This document shows positions 36,949 to 45,704 of a stretch of 63,714 bases of DNA, piece after piece. Location: positions 62,659 to 126,372 of the forward strand of contig RXJP01000028.1 of assembly GCA_003963315.1 (NCBI GenBank), written 5' to 3'. This stretch comes from Rhodocyclaceae bacterium (GTDB taxonomy: Bacteria > Pseudomonadota > Gammaproteobacteria > Burkholderiales > Rhodocyclaceae). The position numbers and the translations under genes are program-made. The notes beneath the pieces were generated by a model that was not told the DNA's origin, searched no databases, and saw only the letters and a program-made list of their open reading frames with translations. The first letter of the stretch is position 1. Each line of letters opens with the position of its first letter.

Positions 36949-37454
36949 GGCTGAACCCTCGCCGCCAAGGAAGCAGCAGGGCCTTGCGGTATGGGCAAGG
37001 GGCGCGGCAGTCGCTGATACACCCGCCACGCATACTCAGCGCGGGCCTGGGTGCAAGAGGCTTCTGTGCGTTGAGTACAGGCCGCGTTGTAGGCGCCGAC
37101 GGCATCCCAGGTAGTCCCTTTGTGCGCGAAAAGATCAGCCAGCAACCATGCGCCGATCTGGATGTTGGTGCAGGGATCAAAGAGATCCGCTTCCTTGATT
37201 CCGTGCTGGGCCAGCGTCTCCAGATGGCGGCTGTTGATTTGCATAAGTCCGATGTCGTAGGACCCTGTTTGTCGTTGATGAGTGCGATTGACGGCGCGGG
37301 GATCCAGGTTTGATTCGACCCGGGCGATGGCGTAAAGGAGATCTGCCGAGACGCCGTAGCGTTGGGCGGCTGACTCCCAGCAGGCTGGCGCCTGAGTGGA
37401 AACCATGGCCATGACGGACAGGGCTGCCAAGTGGAAAAAGGACGGCAGATGCAT
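36945..37454 (-). CDS. VirB1-type lytic transglycosylase
   Basis: A 169-residue exported enzyme (signal to AMVSTQAPA). SLT fold: CWESAAQRYGVSADLLYAIA, catalytic Glu in ARVESNLDP, then YDIGLMQINSRHLETL and GAYNAACTQ. Opens the peptidoglycan for assembly of the secretion channel. Follows an unknown gene by 4 bp. Confidence 0.92.
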   Translation of the reverse strand: MHLPSFFHLAALSVMAMVSTQAPACWESAAQRYGVSADLLYAIARVESNLDPRAVNRTHQRQTGSYDIGLMQINSRHLETLAQHGIKEADLFDPCTNIQIGAWLLADLFAHKGTTWDAVGAYNAACTQRTEASCTQARAEYAWRVYQRLPRPLPIPQGPAASLAARVQP

Positions 37455-37457
37455 GGA

Positions 37458-37802
37458 TCACCTCTCCAGCAGAATCGGAACAGCCCACCGGTTGGCTGGC
37501 GACCGTTGCAGGTTCAGCAGTAGCTGATTAAGGCTGCGCCATATCGACACTCGGCGCCGTGGGATATCGGGCGAGCGGAGTACCAACTGGATTCCAAAAA
37601 ACTGAAAGATCAGCGGGACGCTGGTGCTGCTGAAGTCGGGAAAACGGAAGGTCGGCGCGACATTGACGTTGCTGTGCCGCAGGTCATAGAGCCAGTTGTG
37701 TTTCTCAATCCATAAGCGAGTCTCGATGATCTCCTGATGCTCACTTTCCTTCGAGCGGGGGGCAGTGTTGTACTGATGCGGCGTCGGTGCGACGGGGAAC
37801 AT
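37458..37802 (-). CDS. hypothetical protein upstream of the transglycosylase
   Basis: A 114-residue protein with no signal peptide or membrane segment; basic C-terminus (RSPDIPRRRVSIWRSLNQLL). Not recognised. ATG 37802 preferred (GAGGTC upstream) over an extension to 37856. Tight spacing (4 bp) puts it in the same operon. Confidence 0.55.
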   Translation of the reverse strand: MFPVAPTPHQYNTAPRSKESEHQEIIETRLWIEKHNWLYDLRHSNVNVAPTFRFPDFSSTSVPLIFQFFGIQLVLRSPDIPRRRVSIWRSLNQLLLNLQRSPANRWAVPILLER

Positions 37803-37995
37803 GGAGCTGACCTCGATTTGGTGATGACGTATGGCGCTTGCGAGTGCATGACCCAAGAGTAGGCGGTGACGTTTTTGGTGTCTCCTGGGAATGGATGCCT
37901 TAACAGGGGGATTTCGCCATCAAGGTAGAGATGGCTGCGTGGGGATGACGATAAGATATGACCCGTCAGCCGGTGCATGGGTATTGGCGATCAGT

Positions 37996-38820
37996 ATGAG
38001 GAAGATGAAGATGGATGCAGAAGGTGCTATGAAAGAGGCCACGAAGGAAGCCTTCCGGTTGCTCGACAAGGTGACCGAGTTCAAATTTTCCTTGGCGTTG
38101 TTGTCGGTGGCGGTTGCCCTGGATGTCACCTTGGCATGGATCGCCCATCGCAATATTCTGACCTTGGATTGGGCGGCTTTCGGGGGCGGCATGATGGCCA
38201 AGCTAGGCTTGGCCCTGGTGGCTTACGTCTTTTGGATGGCAGCGCTTTCCCCGATGACAGACAGCTTGGTGAAGTTCCTATTGTCGCTGCTCACCGATAA
38301 CCGGTTTGCCAGCGCATTGCGCAGCATCTTCGAGTCTGAGCACGCAACGGCTGAGCAAAGATATGTCTGGGGCAGAGTGCAAGTGACCGATGCCAAGCTT
38401 CGTGCGTTCAAAGACAAGGACATGTTCTGGATAGAGCAGGTCGAGAAGGTGGAAGCCAACGAGCGTGAGAATCGAGGCGAAATGGCGGCACTAGCTCGCC
38501 TGTCGTTTTCGGTGCTGGGGTTGATGCTGATGGATTGGGGAATGCGCGAGTATTCGATCGCGGGCGAAATTTTGGCAGGACTAGGCGGAGACGAAGGATG
38601 GATGAAAAGTGTCATCCACGTTGGGGTCTTGGCTTGCGTGCTCTTGATCGCGTTTCCTTGGCTATACCAAGTATGGAATCAGCAACAGGATGATGCCTGG
38701 ATGAGTCATCCGGAGCTTGCCAAAGAGCGCTTGGAGGCCATCGAGGCACAGCGGATGATAAACAGCAGTGGATTCGTCGGGAATGTGCTGATGAATATTG
38801 GAGGCTACCCGCGCCGATGA
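37996..38820 (+). CDS. membrane protein inserted against the tra operon direction
   Basis: About 274 residues with four hydrophobic segments: FSLALLSVAVALDVTLAWIA, MMAKLGLALVAYVFWMAALS, FSVLGLMLMDWGM and SVIHVGVLACVLLIAFPWLY. A charged cytoplasmic part with EQVEKVEANERENRGEM lies between the second and third. No family recognised. The start is uncertain (ATG 37945, 37996, 38005 or 38011). It is the only plus-strand gene within the 26-kb minus-strand transfer region, and its 3' end overlaps the DUF4400 gene tail-to-tail by 16 bp. Entry exclusion or surface sensing is possible but not shown. Confidence 0.65.
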   Translation: MRKMKMDAEGAMKEATKEAFRLLDKVTEFKFSLALLSVAVALDVTLAWIAHRNILTLDWAAFGGGMMAKLGLALVAYVFWMAALSPMTDSLVKFLLSLLTDNRFASALRSIFESEHATAEQRYVWGRVQVTDAKLRAFKDKDMFWIEQVEKVEANERENRGEMAALARLSFSVLGLMLMDWGMREYSIAGEILAGLGGDEGWMKSVIHVGVLACVLLIAFPWLYQVWNQQQDDAWMSHPELAKERLEAIEAQRMINSSGFVGNVLMNIGGYPRR

Positions 38821-39428
38821 AAACATCCCACCGCCCGCCCTGCCAACACCCCGACCACCAGAGGTGCGTACGGCAGCATCAGTGGCGGTAGCGTCATCGG
38901 CAGCACGAAGCCGACGACAGTCGCGCAGAGGACCATGATCCCCAGGCTGGCATACAAAGCGAACATCTCGGGATCGTGCTGCCGGAATTCCTTGGCCTTG
39001 ATGAGCCGGGAAAGACCTCCATCGACCAACGCTGCGAGGACGAAGAGGATGAGCCAGGGTAGCCATTCGAGCAGGGTGGAGAAGCGATAGCTGGCGAGTA
39101 GAAGCAGTGCGTCGACGGAGCGAAAGTAGGGATTGTTGAAGAGTCGCTGGTTTACCGCCGACATCTCCTGAGACACGGCGTCATTGATGCCGGCGGTCGA
39201 AGGTGCGTCCTTCATGGCCGGGATTGGGGTAATGCTGGTTGTCACTTCCTGCATCTGAACTGCCCGCTCTATCATGCGCAGGGCTGATTCCTCTCCCCAG
39301 TACTCAGCCGCTCGCCGATGTTCGATGCGCAATTGCGCCAAAAACCGTTCCGGCGGCCGCGCTGACGGCACGTATAGCACCAGAATCAGTAGGCCCACCA
39401 GCGACAGCACGGCGACGGCGCGGATCAT
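38805..39428 (-). CDS. DUF4400 ICE membrane protein
   Basis: A 207-residue protein with four membrane segments (VAVLSLVGLLILVLYV, LLEWLPWLILFVLAALVDGG, MFALYASLGIMVLCATVVGF, LMLPYAPLVVGVLAGRAV). DUF4400 proteins sit beside traD in SXT/TOL-type ICEs (called TraJ in SXT) and assist the coupling protein. Overlaps traD by 4 bp. Confidence 0.82.
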   Translation of the reverse strand: MIRAVAVLSLVGLLILVLYVPSARPPERFLAQLRIEHRRAAEYWGEESALRMIERAVQMQEVTTSITPIPAMKDAPSTAGINDAVSQEMSAVNQRLFNNPYFRSVDALLLLASYRFSTLLEWLPWLILFVLAALVDGGLSRLIKAKEFRQHDPEMFALYASLGIMVLCATVVGFVLPMTLPPLMLPYAPLVVGVLAGRAVGCFHRRG

Positions 39429-41332
39429 GCCGCCGCCTTCATCGGGGCAGGGCGTACGTCCGCGTCGGGATCGATGATCGGAAATCGCCCTTTAATGATG
39501 CGTCCCCCCGACACTGAGGCGAAATACTGGAGATTGGGTAACTTACCTAGCACCTCAGCTGGCACCATTTCCTCGAAACTCTCGGAAAGCTGGCTCGAAT
39601 AGCTCGACGAGAAGTCGCCCAAGTGGGCGTCAGAACTGTGGCTCAGACCCACCCGCACCGTATGGATCGCAGTCTTACCGAAGGTCTCGACCACGAAATC
39701 CTGGGTCGGCCGATCCTTGGTACGTAGCGCGATTAAGTTGTTGAGGTTGCCCAAGGCCATACGTGCCGCGTCCTCGCTACCGAGTCGCTTGGCAAGGTCC
39801 GCGAGGGTCTGCATGGCGCAGGTGGTAAAGATGCCGCTTTCGGCACCCTTGTTGAGAATCTCGATCAGCGGCTGGTTGATGACGTTTGACACCTCATCCA
39901 CGAACAGCGAAATACGCTGGTATCTCCCTAGGTTGTAGCGCATGCCGGCCCGTGCAGCCTGGTCGGCCAGCGCTAGGGCGCCGATGGCCGAGGCTACGGA
40001 CGGATCGGGCAGGGCGTCGAGGCACATGTAGAGCACATGGCCGGCACGCTCGATTTTCTCGAAATTCATGATTGGGCGCGTGTCGTCGGCATCGAAAGGG
40101 TCCGGCGACAGGCTGCGCCCCAAGTCGCCCGAGGTCAGCATCGACAGGATGGGCAGCAGGTTGGCGGTGATCTTTTGGTAATGCTCCCGATTGTGGCGGA
40201 ATGTCCGCACCTGGGCGTCTATCACCTTATTGCGCTGGCTTTGGGCAATGTGGCGCTCGTAGTAGATGACGAAGGCCATCAACTCGGCGCTGGCCGCCTC
40301 CGACGGCCGTTTCAGGTTGCCGCGCTGGGCATCGTGTAGCAGTTTTTTCATCTCGGGCAGTTCGCGCCAGCCGATGCCCAGAGCTTGGTCATAGTAGCGA
40401 CGCAGTGTCCCCTCCAGCACCGGCTCGATGCCGCCCTCGATGTACTGGGTGAGTTTCATCAGGTTCGGCCGTTCCTCAATCTCTATCAGACCTTGCACCA
40501 CGACATTGACCGCGTCCCAGCCGAAGGCCGAAAAGGCCCCGGCCGTATCCGACGGCATGATGGACTGGATGCGCGAGGCGAGTTCGGTGGGTTTTTGCCA
40601 GTTGAAGGTGAAGTCCAGCCGTACGCCCCGTTCCGGGAAAGCCGGGTGGAATTCCAGGAAGGTGTCGGGCTCGCGATAGTCGGCGCAGGCGCGTTCGACC
40701 ACGCGCTTGAGACGCCGGCTGTTCTTCGGATCGATCACGATGACCACGTCGCCGCGTCGGATCGCCTGGGTAATCAGGTTGGCGAGCGCTACGCCCTTGC
40801 CGGACTGGGTCGTACCTACCAGCAAGGTGCCGCCCTCGAAATTTTGCAACGGCCGGTGTAGCGGGACTTCCGCCGGCTCGACACCGTGGATGTAGGGCAG
40901 ACCGATCTCGGCGTCCGGCTGGGGCTGGCTGTCGTAGCCGAGAAGGCTCAGCAGGTGTGGCGATACAGCGTATTCTCGATAGTCGATCTTGGCGAGTTCG
41001 TAGAGCCGTTGCGAATGAACAGGACGCCATTCGAAGCCGAAGCCAAGGAAGATGGACGCCGGATCGTCACACCATGGAGCCAATTCGCTGGTGCTAATGA
41101 CTTCGATGCCACGCCCGCTGAGGGAGGCGCGCAAGATCAGAATGCGCAAGGCCTGAGCGATCCGCAGAAGACCCTGGGCGAAGCAGACGAGGGCCAGCGG
41201 CAGGGCCAATTGTCGGGGAAGTGCGCCGACCAAGCCGACGCCCACGAAATAGAGCAGCGCCAGCCACCAAGCGATGCCGGCATAGACCTCGTAGGCTCGG
41301 CGCCAGGGCATTTCGTAACGGCGGATCAGCAT
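39425..41332 (-). CDS. traD: TraD, type IV coupling protein
   Basis: A 635-residue inner-membrane ATPase that links relaxosome and channel. Two N-terminal helices (residues about 20-65), Walker A TLLVGTTQSGKGVALANL at about 169-186, Walker B region ISLFVDEVSNVINQ, and the late motif SGIFTTCAMQTLADLAKRLG. Matches the SXT/TOL subtype of TraD. 2 bp after the traI-like gene. Confidence 0.93.
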   Translation of the reverse strand: MLIRRYEMPWRRAYEVYAGIAWWLALLYFVGVGLVGALPRQLALPLALVCFAQGLLRIAQALRILILRASLSGRGIEVISTSELAPWCDDPASIFLGFGFEWRPVHSQRLYELAKIDYREYAVSPHLLSLLGYDSQPQPDAEIGLPYIHGVEPAEVPLHRPLQNFEGGTLLVGTTQSGKGVALANLITQAIRRGDVVIVIDPKNSRRLKRVVERACADYREPDTFLEFHPAFPERGVRLDFTFNWQKPTELASRIQSIMPSDTAGAFSAFGWDAVNVVVQGLIEIEERPNLMKLTQYIEGGIEPVLEGTLRRYYDQALGIGWRELPEMKKLLHDAQRGNLKRPSEAASAELMAFVIYYERHIAQSQRNKVIDAQVRTFRHNREHYQKITANLLPILSMLTSGDLGRSLSPDPFDADDTRPIMNFEKIERAGHVLYMCLDALPDPSVASAIGALALADQAARAGMRYNLGRYQRISLFVDEVSNVINQPLIEILNKGAESGIFTTCAMQTLADLAKRLGSEDAARMALGNLNNLIALRTKDRPTQDFVVETFGKTAIHTVRVGLSHSSDAHLGDFSSSYSSQLSESFEEMVPAEVLGKLPNLQYFASVSGGRIIKGRFPIIDPDADVRPAPMKAAA

Positions 41333-41333
41333 G

Positions 41334-42956
41334 TCAGTTTTCTTCAGCCGACGGTGGAGCGAAGCGCGCTAGGTCGAGGCCACTCACGCAACACGGGTCG
41401 AGCACGATGCCGACTGTGACGACGCCATTGAGTTCATGTGACCGGGTCGGTAGGCCGTGACCTGATTTGGCCAATAGATTCGTTTCGGCAAGGGCTCGAA
41501 TGGCAAGGGAGGGCTGGACGCCATGGTGCACGAATGCTTCCAGCGGTACGAACACGCCTTCGTCGAGGATATAGACAGAGGACTCCCCATCCTCATTCAG
41601 CGTGAGAACGGCCGCCGCCAGAGCATCCCGTACCATTGGATTCAGCCGCATCGGGGCAAGCAGGGAAACTCTGACCGAAGGGCATGCCGATGCGGGCTCT
41701 GTTGGCGTCGATGCGGGGGGTGGTATGTCGGCGGACGGCGGGATGAGGGGCAACTGGGCTTCCGATGCCGGAAGTGGCAGAGAGTCAGGCGCCGCGGTCG
41801 TGGCCTGGACCGGTGCAGGCCACGATTTGAACTCAAGCGTCTGGGGTAGTGCGACGGGCGGTGGGTCGATGCCCGTGAGGAGGATAGCCGGTGTCGAGAG
41901 CTTGACGGCTTCCAGCGGCGCCTTGGTCCCCGGTGGCTGGAGGGACCAGGTTGGGCGATTCGGCGCTGCCGCCTCGAATACGCCGGCGGCCAGCAGTAGC
42001 TCCAGCATGGTCTCGGGTGCCTTGGGAATTCCGGCCAGTTGGTCAGCTTCGAGCAGCAGGCGGATATCTTCGGCGCTGCCGGGCCAGACCAGGAACAGAC
42101 CGTCCTGCCCGTACCACAGGCGGGACTTGTCACCGTTGGGGATCCAGGCCGAGTTGTCGGCAGCGAGTCGCCGCAAGGCATCGACCAGATAGCGCTCCAG
42201 GTGGGAGCCGTATTGTGGCGAACCATAGCGGTCGGCACTGGCGGCCAGGTTGCGGTCGATTACCAACGCCAGCGAACGGCGGACGAGTTCGTCAAGAATG
42301 TTATGGTCGCGGTAGAGCGGGATACCGCCGACACTGGCTAGAAGGTGGGGGACGATGACTGTGTTTCCCTCGGCAAGGTCGGCTAGCACTGCCGGTGGCA
42401 CTACGTGCGGCAGCGCGAACAGACCGAGGCCCCGGGTTTCGACCCCCTGGGGTAGCCAGCGCAGAAAGTAGCGCTCGCTGCCTCGGGCCGCCAGCCAGTC
42501 CGCCAAGGGCTGCAGGAAAGCCGGCCAGACCGCGCCGGCGACATCGGTGATGATGACGTGGCTCATCAGCCGGTGCAATTCGCAGCAAAGTCCGGCGATG
42601 AAAGTGGCGTGTCGCCAGCGTGGTTCCAGTTGGCGGCGGGCCGAAATGCTCATACGTCCCGAGAAAATGTGTGCGTCGGTCCCTTGCAGGCTGAAGAATG
42701 CGGTTTCCAGGCCGAGTCGCAGCAATCCGCCGGGTGTGCTGAAGTAGTTGTCGGCGGTGGCCGGCAATAGATGCACGCAGGCGGCGTAATGGCGCACCAG
42801 TGTCAGCACCTCACGTTCGAAGCTGTCCCGGTCGGTGCCATAGCACAGCTTGATGCGAGCGATCAGGTCCGCTTCGCCAGCCAACAGCTCGTCAACCGAA
42901 AGGGCGGCGAAACCAGGGTCGGAGGCACGGTAGGAAGTGGTAGGCCTTGGTGTCAC
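41334..42956 (-). CDS. TraI-like MOBH protein with degenerate active site
   Basis: A 540-residue protein in the traI position. The N-terminal TraI_2 domain framework is clear: VHLLPATADNYFSTPGGLLR, LGLETAFFSLQGTDAHIFSG and FIAGLCCELHRLMSHVIITD. In active MOBH relaxases the first stretch carries consecutive His, then His in the HxLE step and an HD pair in the third; here these positions read NYF, L and CE. The C-terminal half has a Pro/Ala-rich linker and a small DUF1528-like tail. Either a diverged relaxase or an inactive paralogue. Motif comparison is from memory. Confidence 0.75.
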   Translation of the reverse strand: MTPRPTTSYRASDPGFAALSVDELLAGEADLIARIKLCYGTDRDSFEREVLTLVRHYAACVHLLPATADNYFSTPGGLLRLGLETAFFSLQGTDAHIFSGRMSISARRQLEPRWRHATFIAGLCCELHRLMSHVIITDVAGAVWPAFLQPLADWLAARGSERYFLRWLPQGVETRGLGLFALPHVVPPAVLADLAEGNTVIVPHLLASVGGIPLYRDHNILDELVRRSLALVIDRNLAASADRYGSPQYGSHLERYLVDALRRLAADNSAWIPNGDKSRLWYGQDGLFLVWPGSAEDIRLLLEADQLAGIPKAPETMLELLLAAGVFEAAAPNRPTWSLQPPGTKAPLEAVKLSTPAILLTGIDPPPVALPQTLEFKSWPAPVQATTAAPDSLPLPASEAQLPLIPPSADIPPPASTPTEPASACPSVRVSLLAPMRLNPMVRDALAAAVLTLNEDGESSVYILDEGVFVPLEAFVHHGVQPSLAIRALAETNLLAKSGHGLPTRSHELNGVVTVGIVLDPCCVSGLDLARFAPPSAEEN

Positions 42957-43042
42957 AGCGATGAATGCAAGTCAATGCTGAGGAAAAAGCGAAGTACCCA
43001 ATTCTGCGGTTCGTCGCTCCGTATGTCGCGTCGAAACGGGGC

Positions 43043-43681
43043 CTATTTCGCGGAGATATCGCCTCCAGTGTCAGGACTCAGTTTGTGGAAAAGTGCGAGC
43101 ATGCCCAGTTGACGGTCAGTCATGTCGGCGGTGGGGCGAGACGGATAGGATGCCTGAATGCGATGGTCTACGGGAAAGCGCTCCAGCAGCTTGCAGAAGG
43201 GGCATGCTTCACTGGGGCTTGCGACAGTACCGACCGCGGCAATGAACTCGCAGCCACACACCGGGCAGGTCAGCACGGATAGCGTCGGCGCGCTGGCCAG
43301 CCAGATTCCATCGATATAGGAAACGAGGTTGAAGGCGCGATCCAGACTGATGCGAGAAGGGGACATTGTCACCGCCTGGTAGGCACGATAGGCGAAGACC
43401 AGGGCTTCGCCGGCCGTGAACCCCTGGTCGCGCAACTGGCGGTACTTGGCGCCAATGAGGCAGGCATCGGTGCGCATGATGAGGTTGGCGTTGTGGTACC
43501 ACTCGGCCGAATCGGGAGCCCGGCCACGCGGGATACTGCGGGCATCGGGGAAGAAAAGGTTCTGTACTTGGCGCGGGGGGATGCCGGTGACGAAATGTAT
43601 CGTCTTCAGGCGTGCCCCAAGGGTTGCCAATTGCTTTGCCAATTGCACCGCGCGAAGGTGTCGATCGCCGCGAGTCGGCAT
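43043..43681 (-). CDS. FlhC-like master activator subunit
   Basis: A 212-residue protein with the FlhC layout: helical N-part (RAVQLAKQLATLGARLKTIH, VTGIPPRQVQNLF), central segment and a C-terminal zinc site CPVCGCEF ... CPFC spaced by 18 residues, as in FlhC. In SXT and IncC elements, FlhC homologues (SetC, AcaC) with their FlhD partners switch on transfer genes. Downstream of the FlhD-like gene by 12 bp and upstream of traI. Confidence 0.8.
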   Translation of the reverse strand: MPTRGDRHLRAVQLAKQLATLGARLKTIHFVTGIPPRQVQNLFFPDARSIPRGRAPDSAEWYHNANLIMRTDACLIGAKYRQLRDQGFTAGEALVFAYRAYQAVTMSPSRISLDRAFNLVSYIDGIWLASAPTLSVLTCPVCGCEFIAAVGTVASPSEACPFCKLLERFPVDHRIQASYPSRPTADMTDRQLGMLALFHKLSPDTGGDISAK

Positions 43682-43693
43682 GAGCGAAGGCTC

Positions 43694-43993
43694 CTATTTC
43701 CGGCCGTCCATCCGGGTGGCCGGATGGACGAGTGCCATGGGGCCTGCCAAGGCCCGGGGAGCGCTCAGAAGAGCCACCAGATCGGTACGCGGCGGGAACA
43801 AGGTTGTGTCGCCAATGTGGATGACCAAGGACCACAATTCATCGAGACTCAGATCCTGCAGGTAAATGGCTTGGGTCTTGTCGAGCCCGTATCTGCAGCA
43901 GGTCGACGCGGGGTCATGTTGTAGGCCGGCACGAATGACTGCCAGCATATTCAGGTTGATCCATTCAATATCGGTAAGCGTCACATGACTCAT
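43694..43993 (-). CDS. FlhD-like master activator subunit
   Basis: A 99-residue helical protein: DIEWINLNMLAVIRAGLQHD, PASTCCRYGLDKTQAIYLQD and LSLDELWSLVIHIGDTTLF correspond to the FlhD fold regions (dimer helices and the ASTMFRLG-like turn). Directly before the FlhC-like gene, the usual order. Together they probably activate transfer operons as SetD/SetC or AcaD/AcaC do (inference). Confidence 0.72.
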   Translation of the reverse strand: MSHVTLTDIEWINLNMLAVIRAGLQHDPASTCCRYGLDKTQAIYLQDLSLDELWSLVIHIGDTTLFPPRTDLVALLSAPRALAGPMALVHPATRMDGRK

Positions 43994-44324
43994 GGTCCTA
44001 TCCTCTGGTTAGCCCCGACGCGGTTGACGTCATCGCCATTGATGGGTGGCTTTGTAGGTGCTCGGGCGCGACGATTTTTCAAGAAAAGCCATGAGGATAT
44101 TTGTTGATGTCATTAAATCGCAATGGCATTTATAAAGAATGATGAAAACCGCCATTCTTGCCACACGCAAGGTCCATTTAATTCCATCGTTTGGGGCAGC
44201 GTTGTTTGGGCATGACCTATGACGAATACGATAGAAGATTCGAATAGGTGAAGCATGAAGCCGTACGTCGCCTGAAAATCTTTTGCCGCCGGCAGTAGAG
44301 CAATGTTCACGAATTTCCTGAAAC
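43994..44324. other. regulatory gap upstream of the flhDC-like genes
   Basis: About 330 bp, AT-richer than its surroundings. On the minus strand TTGCGA-18-TATCCT near 44090-44120 could be a promoter for the activator pair. No gene is supported: the 94-codon minus frame at 44113-44397 overlaps the DUF932 stop and lacks a start context. Confidence 0.35.
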
Positions 44325-44352
44325 CTGGCCGGGGCGCATGCCCCGGCCGGAT
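44325..44352 (-). terminator. terminator-like hairpin after the DUF932 gene
   Basis: Very GC-rich stem GGCCGGGGC/GCCCCGGCC with a 4-base loop, about 20 bp after the DUF932 stop; only a short T run follows on the minus strand. Confidence 0.6.
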
Positions 44353-44369
44353 TCCAACACTCTTCTGGA

Positions 44370-45434
44370 TCAGGCCGCTTCTGCCAATCCTTTCCACTCC
44401 TGGGCCGGTAAGTCGATCAACCGACCGCCCAGAGCTTCGAATTCGGTCGCGCGGTCATAGTCCTCAATCTCCTGGCTGAAATGCGTCACTGCATTGATCA
44501 GACCGTAGCCCGACAACTGACCCTCTGATATCAGATTGCGCAGCACACCGGCGCGCTCGGTGTCGTTTAGGGTGTAGCGTTGCGCCAGCAACTCGACTGT
44601 TTTTACTGGATCCCCAACCAAGGGGATATTGAGGGTTTTCTGCATCTTCTGGGCTGTCTGGCGGAAGGTCGCTTCCGACACCGCTGCCTGCACCACGTCG
44701 CGTACCTTCAGGAAGAAGGCCTTGTCGTCGGCACGCAGGGTGTCGTCCTGATATACCCTGACGGCTTCATCCTCGCCGCCAACGGCTCGGCCGACGTGGG
44801 TTTTGCGTAGCGATCGATCGGCGGCTATCAGGCCGTTACTGCACACCAGCCGGAACAATAACGGCTGTACCGACAGCGTGCCTTGGCCAACCTCCGAGTT
44901 CGAAATCACGATGCCGGCCTGGACCACGTCACCAGGTGCCATCTCGTATTTCAGGCGAGGCGTGACACACTTCAAGTACATGCGTGTCTCGGTCAGTTCG
45001 ACCGACTCGAAGCGTACCTCAGGCAACTGCTGCAGGATGGGCAGCACACTTTCGGCCAGGTCGAAGTTGTCCAGGCGGCGGTAGCGGTCCGACAGCACGG
45101 CGCGTACCTGTCCATCCAGGGTGCGCAGCATGCGCCGGTCCTCCTCGTTCTGTAGCCAGGTGTTCACGTTGCGGTCGAGCAGGGCCGGCTGGCCTTCACG
45201 CATACGCTCGAAGTAGGCATAAGGAATCTTCAGCTTGTCGGCTAACTGCCGGCGTGCCAGGGGTGTAATACCGTAACGAGCCGGGCCGTCGCCTTCCTCG
45301 ATGACGAGCCGCGTGACACCTCGGTCGTCCGTGGCATGGCGCACTAGGGTTGAGGGTACGATCAGGTCCTTCTTCGAATGCAGTTGGCGCTCCAGTTCTT
45401 GGGCCAGGCTTACAAGAGAACGTCCGCTTTTCAT
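44370..45434 (-). CDS. DUF932 plasmid/phage-type protein
   Basis: A 354-residue protein of the DUF932 family, common on ICEs and plasmids, function unknown. Recognisable stretches: YGITPLARRQLADKLKIPYA, RNVNTWLQNEEDRRMLRTLD, VRAVLSDRYRRLDNFDLAES. Start 45434 (MKSGRSLVSL) with GGAG six bases upstream; the longer frame to 45653 lies over the leader and is not used. It has its own structured leader (45435-45510), and a strong terminator precedes it, so it is transcribed separately from the primase genes. Confidence 0.88.
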   Translation of the reverse strand: MKSGRSLVSLAQELERQLHSKKDLIVPSTLVRHATDDRGVTRLVIEEGDGPARYGITPLARRQLADKLKIPYAYFERMREGQPALLDRNVNTWLQNEEDRRMLRTLDGQVRAVLSDRYRRLDNFDLAESVLPILQQLPEVRFESVELTETRMYLKCVTPRLKYEMAPGDVVQAGIVISNSEVGQGTLSVQPLLFRLVCSNGLIAADRSLRKTHVGRAVGGEDEAVRVYQDDTLRADDKAFFLKVRDVVQAAVSEATFRQTAQKMQKTLNIPLVGDPVKTVELLAQRYTLNDTERAGVLRNLISEGQLSGYGLINAVTHFSQEIEDYDRATEFEALGGRLIDLPAQEWKGLAEAA

Positions 45435-45510
45435 AACTATCTCCAATCGGAAAAGAAAAGCAGGGACGGCATCGCCCGTTCGCGGGGATGTGCATCCCCG
45501 CCAGGGTCGA
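45435..45510 (-). promoter_or_regulatory. structured 5' leader, copy A (DUF932 gene)
   Basis: Minus strand: hairpin CGGGGATGCACATCCCCG (45483-45500), then GCCGTCCCTGCTTTTC, shared with the RadC leader, and GGAG before the ATG. The SD-pairing hairpin seen in other copies is not clear here. Confidence 0.5.
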
Positions 45511-45661
45511 TGACGAACCGGTGGAACCGGTCCAGATGAGGCGCGAGGAACCGCGCCGGAGCTCCAGGGCTGCCTTCGCGATGCCGCAGGGCACCGCCTG
45601 GTGTGACAGCTACCAGGGGAACGAAACCTTTTCGTCGCCACCGCTTGATGCAATGGCGCTG

Positions 45662-45693
45662 AAAAAGCGGGTGCGGCCGCTTGGCCGCACCCC
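45662..45693 (-). terminator. terminator after the primase gene
   Basis: Minus strand GGGTGCGGCC-AAGC-GGCCGCACCC followed by GCTTTTTC, about 15 bp past the primase stop. Clear rho-independent signal. Confidence 0.88.
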
Positions 45694-45704
45694 TCATCAA
45701 ATAC

